Shown here: positions 36,582 through 46,809 of the stretch, piece by piece
Layout of the letters: each line of letters starts with the position of its first letter
Position numbering within the stretch: position 1 is the stretch's first letter
Assembly: GCA_016715905.1 (NCBI GenBank)
Contig: JADJXI010000004.1
Span: 682,001 to 746,000 of the forward strand
DNA: 64,000 nucleotides
From: Sphingobacteriaceae bacterium
GTDB taxonomy: Bacteria > Bacteroidota > Bacteroidia > B-17B0 > Aurantibacillaceae
Direction of reading: 5' to 3'
Notes under the pieces: model-generated
The model's input: only the letters and a program-made list of their open reading frames with translations
Databases searched by the model: none
What the model was told of the DNA's origin: nothing
Position numbers and translations under genes: made by a program

Positions 36582-39500
36582 ACCCGAATTCCCATTACGC
36601 ATACGTCATCAATTTGCTCCAGGCTACCCTTCCAGGCTTCAAAAGTTTCATTGAGAATATTTCTTTGCTCTTGCATAGGTAATTTTGAAATACTTAAAAC
36701 CAACTCTTTAAAATTTTTGAATTTAAACTTCTTACCGTTATCTCCTCCAAACTGATCTACATAACCATCCGTAAGTAAATAAAAACAATCTCCCGGCAAA
36801 ACATCAATTTCATGCAATTCAAATTTTTTACCTTCCGTTGAATGCCCTCCAATAGAAAATTTACTCGGTTTAAATTCGATTAATTCATTATTACGGATCA
36901 AAAGTAACGGGCGTTGAGCTCCCGAATAGTACAATTTATTTTCGTTTTTATGATAGGTACACAAAGCTAAGTCCATACCATCATTGGCCGATGCTTCTGA
37001 ACTTTTCTTTATCAATTGAACCAATTTCTGATCAATGGCTGACAAAGCTTGTGCCGGATTATCCACCTGTTGATCGTTAATTACTTTATACATGATATCG
37101 CCGCAAATTAGCGACATAAATGCGCCCGGCACGCCATGACCTGTACAATCAGCCGCAGAAAAAACTGTAGTATTATTGCTAAAGTGATCAAACCAATAAA
37201 AATCACCGGATACAATATCTTTTGGCTTGTATAAAATAAAAGCTTCTTTAAAATTCTTATTAAACTCTTCGGTATTTGGAGCTACAGCCTGTTGAATTTT
37301 TTTAGCATACCGAATACTATCGGTAATATCCTTGTTTTTTTCTTCAATGATAGCTTTTTGTTTTTGAACTTCGACCGTTCTTTCCTGCACTTTATGCTCA
37401 AGATTTTCATAAAGATTGGCGTTATCCAAAGCAATTGCAATGGAAAGTGCCATATTCCTTAAAATGTTTACATGATAATCCTGATAAGCATTTTTTGTAA
37501 AACATTGTGCTGTTAATACTCCAATTTTTTTCTCTTTTGTAAAAAGAGGCAGGTAAACTAAAGAGTCAGGCGTTTCACCTACAATAGATTTGTTGAAGTT
37601 TTTTGTGTACTTCACATATTCTACCATATGATCATTAATCACTATTTCTTTTTCTTCTTCAAAGCACATTACGGCATATCGCTCTTTATTATCCATGCTT
37701 ACTTGGACAAAGGGAAGCTTTTCACCTTTTTCAATAAACCCTGAAAATCCGATGGTATTCGTTTCCGGATTGTACATCCCAATACCAAAAGATTCAGCCC
37801 GAACAATGCTTTGGAGATTTTCATATACTCGAGAAACAATCGTTTCAACCGATAAAGAAGAGGCAATTACTTTGGCTATTTCGGCTGAAAGTTTAACATC
37901 ATTAAAATTTTTCTCAATTAATTCTTTTTGTTTAATCACTTCTCTGGTTCTTTCCTGAACCATATCTTCCATATTTTGGTATAGAAATGCATTATCGATA
38001 GCGATGGCCACATACACTGCAAGGTTCTTCAAAATCTGAACGTGATAATCACTATAAGCATTTGCTTGCGTGCTTTGCACCGTTATAATACCAATCACTT
38101 TTTCTTTTAAAGTCATGGGAAGAAAAATGATAGATTTAGTATCAAAGGCGCCCTGAATAACCATATCTCCCCTTTTGATAAATTGATCTATTTCAGCATC
38201 AAAATCATTGATAACTACATCCCGATTTTCATTGTAACATAAATAAGTTAATTTATCCCGGTCGGTAATTTGATATACCATACTGGAGAATTTATCCTTT
38301 CCTTCAATGAAAAGCGGATAAACAATTTTATTCGTTTCTTTATTTAATAATCCAACACCAAAGCAATCAGCACTCATTAAACTGGTAATTTTAGCATATA
38401 CTTTATCAATAATATCCTCTACAGATAAGGTTGATGTGATGTCATTTCCTATTTTAGTTAAAGTACGTTGATCCTCAAATGTTTTTTCAATTTGTTCTTT
38501 TTGTTTAATTACTTCTAAGGTTCTTTCTTTTACTTTCTCTTCCAAATTTTCATAAAGGTTTGCATTGTCTAATGCAATACCAATTGAAACGGCCAAATTT
38601 TTAAGTATATTAAAATGATAATCGGTGTACACATTTTTTTCAAAACTCTGAACGGTGAATACACCAATTTTCCGATCTTTAGAATACAATGGAATATATA
38701 CAATAGCCGCAGAATCTTTACCCGAAACCGGGGCTGCTATTCCTTTTATGTATTTTTTATAATCTAGTAAATAGTCATTAATTAAAATATCCGTCTCGTT
38801 GGTAAAGCAATATGCGGCCAAACGATTTGGATCATCCGATTTATAACTAAAATAAGGCATTATCTCGTCATTCTCTACAAAACCTTTAAATTCGAGATTT
38901 CCATTAGATTCATTATACACACCAATTCCAAACATGGTGGCATCCATCAATTTATTTACATTTTCATATAATTTACTGATAATCGTTTCTACAGAAAGAG
39001 ATGCACTAATATCTTCGGCAATCTGACCTAATAATCTGGTGTTTTCATATGCTGTGGAAATTTCGGCTGTACGCTCTGATACCCTTTCTTCCATTTGTGC
39101 ATATAGAGAAGCATTATCAATGGCAATAGTTGTATAAATAGCTAAACTCTTTAAAAGCTGAATATGGTAATCACTGTATGCATTTACTTCGAAGCTTTGC
39201 ACAGTAATTACACCAATATTTTTACCACCGTGTGAAAGCGGCATATAAATGATAGATTCGGTACTTTGTCCGGGTAGAGATTTTCTGGAACCCACCCTTT
39301 GACTATTGATAAATTCTTCCGTGAAATTATGAATAACCAAATCTTGTTGTGTTGTATAACATAAAACGGCAGGACGATTTTTATCAGACATTTTATGTGA
39401 ATAGTCTTCCAGAATTTCGCCCTTTTCCATTACTCCCTTAAAAACAATTTCCTCATTTTCCGGATCGTAAATTCCTATCCCGAACATGGCAGCATCCATC

Positions 39501-41836
39501 AATTGATTCACACTGGAATAAACTTTACTAATAATTTCCTGTATAGAAAATGTACTTGTAATTTCACGTCCAATTTCACTAATCAGTTTGGTATTGTTGC
39601 TGGCTTTTTCAATTTCTTCTTTTTGCTTAACAACTTCAGAAGTTCTTTCTTTAACTTCTGTTTCCATATTTTCATACAACCAGGCATTTTCCAAAGCTGT
39701 GGCGGTATAGGTACTCAAGGTTTTTAAAATCTCGAGGTGGGAAGGCGTATATGCGTTAAACTTGAAACTTTGTACTGTAATTACCCCTATTATTTTTTTA
39801 CCGAGAACCATTGGCGTAAATAAAAGCGAGTTTGGCATGTCGCCGGTTACCACGCGTATTTTAGTTACATACTTTTTATATTCTTTGCGGTTGTCATTTA
39901 AAAAAATGTCTTTTTTATTTTTGATACACCAAACCGTATAATTATCATCATCCGTTAAAGGAATAGTATGCACCACATCATCCAACACACCACTTTCAAT
40001 TTCATACTTATACTCTACTGTATTATTTTCTTTATTGTAAATACGCACACCAAAACAATCCACAGACATTACCTCATTAATGCTGTCATATAGTTCTTTA
40101 AAAATACTTTTAAGATTCAAGTTAGAAGTAATGTGCCTTCCTATTTCATTTATTTTTTTATTTACCTTATAAGAATACTCAATTTCTTCTTTACTTCTCT
40201 TTAATTCAATCGTTCTTTCGTTTACAATACTTTCCTGCTTTTCATATAATCTTGCATTTTCCAAGGCTATAGCAATGTAAGTAGCCAGGTTTTTCAAAAT
40301 ATTTAAATGAAACGGATTGTATGCATTGGTTTTGAAACTTTGTACAGTAACCACACCTAATTTTTTATCTTTAAATAAAAGGGGCAAATATAAAATGGAT
40401 TCTACCCTTTTTCCAATCTTAGGTGTATAGGCTTGTTTGATATACTTTATAATTTCTTTATCGTGATCATTTATTACAATTTCCCGCGCCTCATTAAAAC
40501 AAATTGCCGTTAATCGATTAGTTTCTGATATTTTATATTTAGTATTCGTATATTTTTGTTTTCCTTCAATATAAAGCGGATAGATTACAGCTTCCTCCTT
40601 TTCATTGTAAATACCAATTCCAAACCCTTCAGCATCCATCAATTTGTTAATCGACTTATACGCTGTATTTACAATTTTTTCAACCGAAAGTGTAGAAATG
40701 ATACGCTGACCCAACTCACTCATGTGAATAAGATTCTCGTTAAAATTTTCTAACTCTTTGGCTTTTTCTTCCAGTATTGCTCGCTCGGCACTATTTTGCA
40801 AAACCCGATTTTGTAATTCAAAACTTTTTGCCTGCTGAATACTTTTAAAATTTCTTACTTCTTCCTTATACTTATGATATAATTTAAAAAAGTAAAGCGC
40901 TTTATCATTTTGTTTTTGCTTTTCGTAAATTTCGGCAAGCTTTTGAGTTGTTTTATATAAAGTTTCTTTAGCACCAACTTCTTTGGCTATTTGATACGCT
41001 TCAGTAATAAATTCAACTGCTTTATTAGAATCCTTCTTTATCAAATATAAATTACCAATACTATTTAGGGTGTTGGCTATGCCTACTTTAAATCCAATAC
41101 TTTTTCTAACCTTTAAACTTGTATTAAATTGGGATAAGGCTTTTTCGTACTGTTTAGATTTTAAGTAGGTATTACCAAGACCCTCTAATGCATAAGAAGT
41201 AACATTTAATTGTTCATCTAATCCTTTACACGTTTTAATGCATGTTTTAAAATACGATTCAGCATTCTTATATTTTTTTAAATTCAAGTAAGTTTCTCCG
41301 ATACCCTCCTGAATTTTTGCTAATGCAATATTTAATTTATTTTTCTTTGCTAATTTCTCGGCTTCCAATAAAGACTTGAGCGCTTTTTCATTCTGTTCAG
41401 TAGTGTAGTACACTGTGCCAATACCATTTAATGCATCAGCCATAACCGGAATTTCATTTATTTTTAGCGCCAAATCATACGCGGTTTTATAGCATTTAAG
41501 CGCAACATCATAATCCGATAAAAGATAAAAATTGGTACCCAATGCAACGTATACCGATGATCCGTTTTTCTTATCCTTTAATTTCTTAAAAATTTCATTG
41601 GCTTGTAAACAATACTCAATTGCTTCTTCGTTTTTTGAAATCCAAACCATAGAAAAACCAATGTTCTTCTTGGCTAAAGCAATTCCCATTAAATAATTTT
41701 CTTTTGATGCTTTGACTAATGCTTTTTCAGCCAACTCAATAGCTTTTACAGGATCTTTTTTGATTAAAATCCTAGCCTTTTCATTTAAGGAATCAATTGT
41801 TTTGAAATTGGAAGGAGACTTTAAAGTAAGAGACAT
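36578..41836 (-). CDS. Giant TPR-(GAF)6-SpoIIE phosphatase
   Basis: I chose the ATG at 41836 (1752 residues); an in-frame TTG lies two codons earlier. There is no signal peptide or transmembrane helix, so it is cytoplasmic. Residues ~15-340 hold about eight tetratricopeptide repeats; a coiled coil follows. Then come six GAF domains of ~187 residues each (from ~376 to ~1490), recognisable by S[VI]E.I...[VL]Y..[IV]..LM.A..FG[IV]G[IV]Y at the start and GV.TVQSF..NAY..[YF]H..IL..LA.Y.AIAL.NA.LYE at the end, separated by coiled linkers ERT.EV.KQKE.IEK. The C-terminus is a SpoIIE domain with DITDSIRYAKKIQQAV, SGDFYWFD, AADCTGHGVPGAFMSL, ANDGMDLAL and YLLTDGYVDQFGG. It should integrate several ligand or redox inputs into one phosphatase output. 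Confidence 0.93.
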   Translation of the reverse strand: MSLTLKSPSNFKTIDSLNEKARILIKKDPVKAIELAEKALVKASKENYLMGIALAKKNIGFSMVWISKNEEAIEYCLQANEIFKKLKDKKNGSSVYVALGTNFYLLSDYDVALKCYKTAYDLALKINEIPVMADALNGIGTVYYTTEQNEKALKSLLEAEKLAKKNKLNIALAKIQEGIGETYLNLKKYKNAESYFKTCIKTCKGLDEQLNVTSYALEGLGNTYLKSKQYEKALSQFNTSLKVRKSIGFKVGIANTLNSIGNLYLIKKDSNKAVEFITEAYQIAKEVGAKETLYKTTQKLAEIYEKQKQNDKALYFFKLYHKYKEEVRNFKSIQQAKSFELQNRVLQNSAERAILEEKAKELENFNENLIHMSELGQRIISTLSVEKIVNTAYKSINKLMDAEGFGIGIYNEKEEAVIYPLYIEGKQKYTNTKYKISETNRLTAICFNEAREIVINDHDKEIIKYIKQAYTPKIGKRVESILYLPLLFKDKKLGVVTVQSFKTNAYNPFHLNILKNLATYIAIALENARLYEKQESIVNERTIELKRSKEEIEYSYKVNKKINEIGRHITSNLNLKSIFKELYDSINEVMSVDCFGVRIYNKENNTVEYKYEIESGVLDDVVHTIPLTDDDNYTVWCIKNKKDIFLNDNRKEYKKYVTKIRVVTGDMPNSLLFTPMVLGKKIIGVITVQSFKFNAYTPSHLEILKTLSTYTATALENAWLYENMETEVKERTSEVVKQKEEIEKASNNTKLISEIGREITSTFSIQEIISKVYSSVNQLMDAAMFGIGIYDPENEEIVFKGVMEKGEILEDYSHKMSDKNRPAVLCYTTQQDLVIHNFTEEFINSQRVGSRKSLPGQSTESIIYMPLSHGGKNIGVITVQSFEVNAYSDYHIQLLKSLAIYTTIAIDNASLYAQMEERVSERTAEISTAYENTRLLGQIAEDISASLSVETIISKLYENVNKLMDATMFGIGVYNESNGNLEFKGFVENDEIMPYFSYKSDDPNRLAAYCFTNETDILINDYLLDYKKYIKGIAAPVSGKDSAAIVYIPLYSKDRKIGVFTVQSFEKNVYTDYHFNILKNLAVSIGIALDNANLYENLEEKVKERTLEVIKQKEQIEKTFEDQRTLTKIGNDITSTLSVEDIIDKVYAKITSLMSADCFGVGLLNKETNKIVYPLFIEGKDKFSSMVYQITDRDKLTYLCYNENRDVVINDFDAEIDQFIKRGDMVIQGAFDTKSIIFLPMTLKEKVIGIITVQSTQANAYSDYHVQILKNLAVYVAIAIDNAFLYQNMEDMVQERTREVIKQKELIEKNFNDVKLSAEIAKVIASSLSVETIVSRVYENLQSIVRAESFGIGMYNPETNTIGFSGFIEKGEKLPFVQVSMDNKERYAVMCFEEEKEIVINDHMVEYVKYTKNFNKSIVGETPDSLVYLPLFTKEKKIGVLTAQCFTKNAYQDYHVNILRNMALSIAIALDNANLYENLEHKVQERTVEVQKQKAIIEEKNKDITDSIRYAKKIQQAVAPNTEEFNKNFKEAFILYKPKDIVSGDFYWFDHFSNNTTVFSAADCTGHGVPGAFMSLICGDIMYKVINDQQVDNPAQALSAIDQKLVQLIKKSSEASANDGMDLALCTYHKNENKLYYSGAQRPLLLIRNNELIEFKPSKFSIGGHSTEGKKFELHEIDVLPGDCFYLLTDGYVDQFGGDNGKKFKFKNFKELVLSISKLPMQEQRNILNETFEAWKGSLEQIDDVCVMGIRV

Positions 41837-41856
41837 AATCAAAATACGTAAACACC

Positions 41857-41888
41857 TAAATTTAGGTCTTTATATTTGTTAAAACAAA
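41857..41888 (-). promoter_or_regulatory. Probable promoter of the six-GAF phosphatase gene
   Basis: Read on the minus strand: TTTG (plus-strand 41885-41888), a 20-base spacer, and TAAATTTA (41857-41864), one base from TAnnTTTG. Its position implies a very short leader before the ATG at 41836. Confidence 0.6.
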
Positions 41889-41938
41889 CCGAATTATTAA
41901 ATTAACTTACTGTTAACTAATACTATATAAAATAAAAA

Positions 41939-43708
41939 TCAATTAATCTCCAATTCAAACGGCATACGTGCCTGAACGCCTTTTTGACTTAAAATTTGAC
42001 GTATTGATTTTAAGTATGGGTAAACCGGTCCCAGATTTTTTTGAAGAATGGACATTTCGGCATCTTTTTCAGATTTACCAAATAAATCTTCAAATGGATT
42101 TTTTGGTTTTGGTAATTCTAAAATTTTATAATCGGTAATTCCTGCTTTTTTTGATGCATATTGAATTGCATTATTTAAACCACCTAACTCATCTACTAGG
42201 CCAATGGCAATCGCATCAGCGCCGCTCCAAACTCTGCCTTGTCCAATACTATCCACATCACTTTGTTTCATTTTTCTACCTTCTGCTACTCTCGAAGTGA
42301 AAGTGTCGTAAACCTTTTCTACGCTAGCCTGAATGTACTTTCTTTCCTGTTCATCCAATGCCATTAAACCAGTTCCCATGTGGCTGTATTTATTGGTGTT
42401 TACCGTATCAATGGTGATACCTAATTTATCATCCAGCAATTTTTGCATGTTAGGAATCATTCCGAATACCCCAATAGAGCCGGTAATTGTATTAGGTTGG
42501 GCGAAAATCCGTTCAGCTGCGCAGCTGATATAATATCCACCGCTGGCTGCATAATTCCCCATACTAACTACTAACGGTTTACTCTTTCCCGCTAAAACAG
42601 TTTCTCTCCAAATCACATCGCTGGCTAAAGCACTTCCTCCGGGTGAGTTTACCCTTAGCACTATTGCCTTTACTTGATCATTTAAACGAGCTTCTTTTAT
42701 TGCTTTTGCAATTCTGTCACTACCTATTTCCTGATCATCACCTTCGCCGCTCGAAATTCCCCCATTCGCATAAATAACTGCAATCTTATCTTTAGCCGTT
42801 TTTGCCTTTTCTTTAAAAGCATATTTTCCTAAACCTACCATGTTTAATTTTTCTTTATCCGCTTGCCCGGCCTTTTTCTTCAATTCACTCATAAATTCAT
42901 CCATATACACCAATCCGTCAACCAATTTATTTTCTAAGGCATCACCGGGACTGCTAATTCGTAAGGTATTGGCCATTATCTGCAAACTGTCTTTTGAAAG
43001 GTTTCTGGATTCAGAAATAGCTACTAACATAGTATTCCAAATACTATTTAAAAAAGTTTCAGATTGCAAACGATTTGCTTCGCTCATTTTATCCAACATA
43101 AAAGGTTCAATGGCACTTTTAAATTTCCCGTGTCTGAAAATCTGAACGTCTACCCCTAATTTCTCAAATGTTTTCTTAAAAAACATAATACTCATACTTA
43201 AGCCTTTTAAATCCATAGCTCCCTGCGGATTCAGATAAATTTTATCACTTACAGAGGCTAAATAATACTCTTTTTGCCCATAGTATTCACCATAGGTGTA
43301 AATAAATTTTCCGCTTTTCTTAAAATCAAGTAACAAATCGCGTACTTCTTTAATGCTCGCAAAACCGGCATTTAAAGCTTGAACTTCCAAATAAATTCCT
43401 TTTACTTTTTCATCGTTTTTAGCACCCTCCAATTTTCGGGCAAGGGAATTCAAACCGGTTCCTTCCTCATTAGCGAATTTGTTCATTTTCCTGAATTCTT
43501 CAAAAGGATCTTCAATCTCTCGCTCATTGATATTACCACTTAACTTGATTTTAATTACTGCGGCTGATTTAGCCTTACCCGAATCATCCTCATTCATCGC
43601 CTCGCCAATACTGCTTTTAATTACTGCTATTATAACCACTATTCCCAGAATAGTTGCCAAAAATAATCCAATCAACGACCCAAAAAATGCCCCAAAAAAC
43701 TGCTTCAT
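41939..43708 (-). CDS. sppA: Signal peptide peptidase SppA, 67K type
   Basis: A protein of 589 residues anchored by an N-terminal helix (FFGAFFGSLIGLFLATILGIVVIIAVI) with two tandem ClpP/crotonase-like halves. The N-terminal half carries the catalytic Lys region (IFRHGKFKSAIEPFMLDKMSEANR), the C-terminal half the Ser nucleophile region (VVSMGNYAASGGYYISCAAERIFAQPNTITGSIGVFG). Together they form the Ser-Lys dyad of SppA, which degrades cleaved signal peptides in the membrane. The gene is divergent from the folK-dNK fusion. Confidence 0.94.
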   Translation of the reverse strand: MKQFFGAFFGSLIGLFLATILGIVVIIAVIKSSIGEAMNEDDSGKAKSAAVIKIKLSGNINEREIEDPFEEFRKMNKFANEEGTGLNSLARKLEGAKNDEKVKGIYLEVQALNAGFASIKEVRDLLLDFKKSGKFIYTYGEYYGQKEYYLASVSDKIYLNPQGAMDLKGLSMSIMFFKKTFEKLGVDVQIFRHGKFKSAIEPFMLDKMSEANRLQSETFLNSIWNTMLVAISESRNLSKDSLQIMANTLRISSPGDALENKLVDGLVYMDEFMSELKKKAGQADKEKLNMVGLGKYAFKEKAKTAKDKIAVIYANGGISSGEGDDQEIGSDRIAKAIKEARLNDQVKAIVLRVNSPGGSALASDVIWRETVLAGKSKPLVVSMGNYAASGGYYISCAAERIFAQPNTITGSIGVFGMIPNMQKLLDDKLGITIDTVNTNKYSHMGTGLMALDEQERKYIQASVEKVYDTFTSRVAEGRKMKQSDVDSIGQGRVWSGADAIAIGLVDELGGLNNAIQYASKKAGITDYKILELPKPKNPFEDLFGKSEKDAEMSILQKNLGPVYPYLKSIRQILSQKGVQARMPFELEIN

Positions 43709-43786
43709 AGTAAAGGTTTTTAATAATTTGTTATCTAATAAGAACCCTAAAAATACAAAGGATTATTAATTTAACCGAATTATAAT

Positions 43787-44869
43787 ATGAAAGAAGCAAT
43801 TTTATGTTTGGGAAGTAATTTGGGCAACCGGTACAACACGTTAAAAGTAACGCGAAATTTAATTGCTCGTTTTGCCGGTAAGCTTGTTGCAAGTTCCAAG
43901 ATATATGAAACTGAACCCTGGGAAAGCAAATCTCATTTGAAATATCTAAATCAGGTAATTATTATTCAAACTCAATTAACTGCTCCTTCCCTACTGCGGA
44001 CACTATTGAAAATTGAAAAAAAATTAGGTCGGATAAGAACCGATGAAAAAAACGGAGACCGGAGTTGTGATATTGATATTTTGTTTTTTGAAAGAATGAT
44101 ATTTTCAAAAAAACAATTAACTATACCACATCCACAAATCGAAAATCGGATGTTTGTGCTCAAACCTTTGATGGATGTAGCCGCAAACTATAAGCATCCA
44201 ATAAATAATAAAACAATTAAACAATTATATAAATCTTGTGCCGATAAGCTACATGTGAAGTTATACCAGAAACCAATTTATGTTTGTATAGAAGGGAATA
44301 TTGGCAGTGGAAAAAGTACATTTGCTAAAGAAATAAGTCAATTACTCAAGGCTAAATATTTACCGGAAGAATTTGAAAAAAACAGCCTTTTACCCTTATT
44401 TTATGAAAAACCCGAACAATTTGCACTAATACTTGAAAACAGCTTCTTGTTAAGCAGGTTCCAGCAAATGAAAAATGTATTTGACACAACACAAAAAGCG
44501 GTGATTAGCGATTATACTTTCTATAAATGTCTTTGGTTTGCAAAAATCAACTTAAAAAATAAAGATTATAAAATTTTTAAAAAGCATTTTCAGGTATTAA
44601 ATGATGAACTTCCTAAACCCGATTTAATAATTTATTTGAAAGCTACAATTCCTCAAATTCAGAAAAACATTAAAGCCAGAGCAAGAAAATTTGAAGAAAA
44701 AATTGATTCCACTTACTTAAAAAAGATAGCCAAAACTTATCAAGCAGGACTTGAGGATCTTAACAGCATTAAAATACTTCAAATACCCGTGGACGGGTAT
44801 GAATTAAAACATACCAAAAGGTTAATAAATGAAATTAAAAGTGAAATAAATCAATTACAAAACGAATAA
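43787..44869 (+). CDS. folK: FolK fused to a deoxynucleoside kinase domain
   Basis: A protein of 360 residues with two enzymes. Residues 1-~150 are HPPK (6-hydroxymethyl-7,8-dihydropterin pyrophosphokinase, folate synthesis): AILCLGSNLGNR, IYETEPWE, GRIRTDEKNGDRSCDIDIL and IPHPQIENRMFVLKPL. Residues ~160-360 are a deoxynucleoside kinase-like P-loop domain: YVCIEGNIGSGKSTFAKEIS, SFLLSRFQQMKN, AVISDYTFYKCLWFAKI and PKPDLIIYLKATIPQIQKNIKAR. The second half would phosphorylate deoxynucleosides for dNTP salvage. The fusion, seen in other Bacteroidota as far as I recall, places folate and nucleotide salvage steps in one polypeptide. It is divergent from sppA. Confidence 0.92.
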   Translation: MKEAILCLGSNLGNRYNTLKVTRNLIARFAGKLVASSKIYETEPWESKSHLKYLNQVIIIQTQLTAPSLLRTLLKIEKKLGRIRTDEKNGDRSCDIDILFFERMIFSKKQLTIPHPQIENRMFVLKPLMDVAANYKHPINNKTIKQLYKSCADKLHVKLYQKPIYVCIEGNIGSGKSTFAKEISQLLKAKYLPEEFEKNSLLPLFYEKPEQFALILENSFLLSRFQQMKNVFDTTQKAVISDYTFYKCLWFAKINLKNKDYKIFKKHFQVLNDELPKPDLIIYLKATIPQIQKNIKARARKFEEKIDSTYLKKIAKTYQAGLEDLNSIKILQIPVDGYELKHTKRLINEIKSEINQLQNE

Positions 44870-44890
44870 TTTAATTAATTTTATTAGCTC

Positions 44891-46804
44891 ATGCGTTCAA
44901 TTCTTATTTTCATATCCATCTGCTTTTCATTGCTTTTTAAAAGTCAAATAACTTTTATAGGACATTGTTATATCAATAACGAAAAATTGGCTAATACCGA
45001 GATTTTAGTGAACAATGGATCAGATGTTATTCAAAAACTAAATACGAATAAAACAAATGACTTTAGTATTAAGTTGGAATTTGGAAACATTTACCGTTTA
45101 CATCTTAAAAATGAGTTAAGTCCTAACTTAATTCTTGAAATAGTAGCCAATAATATACCGGATGAAAAAAAGAATATTCACATGACGCATGAAATGAATA
45201 TTGAGTTTTATTATACAAATGATGATGATATAGATACCAGCGTATTTAAAAGACCATTTAAAAAATTAATATTCGACGGTAAATCAAAAATAGTGGAAGA
45301 TACTGCATACACTGCGGCATTTGAAAGGAAAATTTTAAGACAGATACCATTGGTTGAAGAAGCCCGCGACCCTAAAGGTTTAGAATTTCCGGTAACAATT
45401 GCCGGACGATTAGTATTGAATGAAGATATTAAACTGCCTTTATCCTATAAAAAAGTTTCAATTTTTAATAAAGAGAATAAAATATTGAAAAGAACAGAAA
45501 CCAATAGATTTGGCTCATTTGCCTTTACAGGAGTAAAATACTCGCAAATTTCAAAAATCAGAATTGAAACAGCATCTAAAGAAATTTCAGGAGGAGAAGC
45601 GCATGTATTAAACAGTAAACACGAGTCAGTTGCCAGTTCTAAATGTGCTGGCGAAGGGTGTTATATTAATTTAAATTCAGAAAAAACAAAGTCGTTGATT
45701 GACAATAATTATACGGCCAATATAGGCGGAAAACTAATACTCTCTTCACCGGGTTCTAAAAAGTTCTTTTCTAACAAAACAGTTTATTTATCAAACAAAA
45801 GAAATACCGTAATTCAAAAAACGACTACCAATATTTTGGGCACATTTGTTTTTGAAGGTTTAAAACCCGACGCATCTTATTATATTGGGATTGATGCCAA
45901 AGAAGCAAGTCCGGGTGAAAATATTGACTTTCTGAATAAAGACGATAAACTGGTTGCACAATTCGACACTGTGGCGGCATTTAGACGATCAATTAAGTTA
46001 AGTACCGACTTTAATCCAACCTTTAATGCGATTTCGATTAGTGATGATGAAATGAAAATGAATGTAAGAGCGAAATTATATGGTGATAATACCAATAACC
46101 CCATAGGAAAACTTAAAATACTTTTATTGAATGATGCTTATGTTGTTATAGACAGTGCATTGACAGATGATTTTGGAACATTTAAATTTAAATATCTTCC
46201 TTTTTTAAAGAAATTTTATTTAAGCGCAGAAAACACAAACAATATATTAGATGTGTTTAATAACATACTTGTTTACAGTATTGATGACAATTTATTAAAA
46301 GTAATGACACATGAAAAGGGAACAAAATTTGAATATCGCCCTATTCCTGCTGAAATGAATAAATTGAAAGAAATTGAAATAGATGACCCTTGGTTTGAAT
46401 TAATTACAAACGATAAGGAAAGAAAAACAAAACGCGGATTAGATCAGAAAAAAACAATCATTGAGAATATTTTATTTAACAATAACGAACATGAATTATT
46501 GCCACAGGCCAAACAAATACTTGACAAAGTTATATTGGTTTTAAAAACAAATAAAAGCATTAAACTGGAGCTAAGCGCACACACTGACAGTAAGGGTAAC
46601 GATGCCGACAACTTAAAATTAAGTCAATTGCGCGCGAAAAGTGTGCGCGAATACATTACGAAGGCCGGAATAGAAATTGATAGAATTATTTCTGTTGGAT
46701 ACGGGGAAGGTCAATTACTGAATAAATGTTCAAACAATGTACCTTGCACCGAACTTGAACATGCACAAAACCGACGTGTAGAATTTAAAATATTGGAAGA
46801 ATAA
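44891..46804 (+). CDS. OmpA family protein with repeated beta-sandwich domains
   Basis: A protein of 637 residues with a signal peptide (MRSILIFISICFSLLFKSQ). Three or four carboxypeptidase-regulatory-like beta modules follow (IAGRLVLNEDIKLPLSYKKVSIFNKENKILKRTETNRFGSFAFTGVKYSQ; IGGKLILSSPGSKKFFSNKTVYLSNKRNTVIQKTTTNILGTFVFEGLKPD). The C-terminal OmpA domain (~520-637) has ILFNNNEHELLPQAKQILDKVILVLKTNKSIKLELSAHTDSKGNDADNLKLSQLRAKSVREYI and AQNRRVEFKI, and should bind peptidoglycan. It tethers the outer membrane to the wall; gldC is five bases downstream. Confidence 0.9.
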   Translation: MRSILIFISICFSLLFKSQITFIGHCYINNEKLANTEILVNNGSDVIQKLNTNKTNDFSIKLEFGNIYRLHLKNELSPNLILEIVANNIPDEKKNIHMTHEMNIEFYYTNDDDIDTSVFKRPFKKLIFDGKSKIVEDTAYTAAFERKILRQIPLVEEARDPKGLEFPVTIAGRLVLNEDIKLPLSYKKVSIFNKENKILKRTETNRFGSFAFTGVKYSQISKIRIETASKEISGGEAHVLNSKHESVASSKCAGEGCYINLNSEKTKSLIDNNYTANIGGKLILSSPGSKKFFSNKTVYLSNKRNTVIQKTTTNILGTFVFEGLKPDASYYIGIDAKEASPGENIDFLNKDDKLVAQFDTVAAFRRSIKLSTDFNPTFNAISISDDEMKMNVRAKLYGDNTNNPIGKLKILLLNDAYVVIDSALTDDFGTFKFKYLPFLKKFYLSAENTNNILDVFNNILVYSIDDNLLKVMTHEKGTKFEYRPIPAEMNKLKEIEIDDPWFELITNDKERKTKRGLDQKKTIIENILFNNNEHELLPQAKQILDKVILVLKTNKSIKLELSAHTDSKGNDADNLKLSQLRAKSVREYITKAGIEIDRIISVGYGEGQLLNKCSNNVPCTELEHAQNRRVEFKILEE

Positions 46805-46809
46805 CAGTT

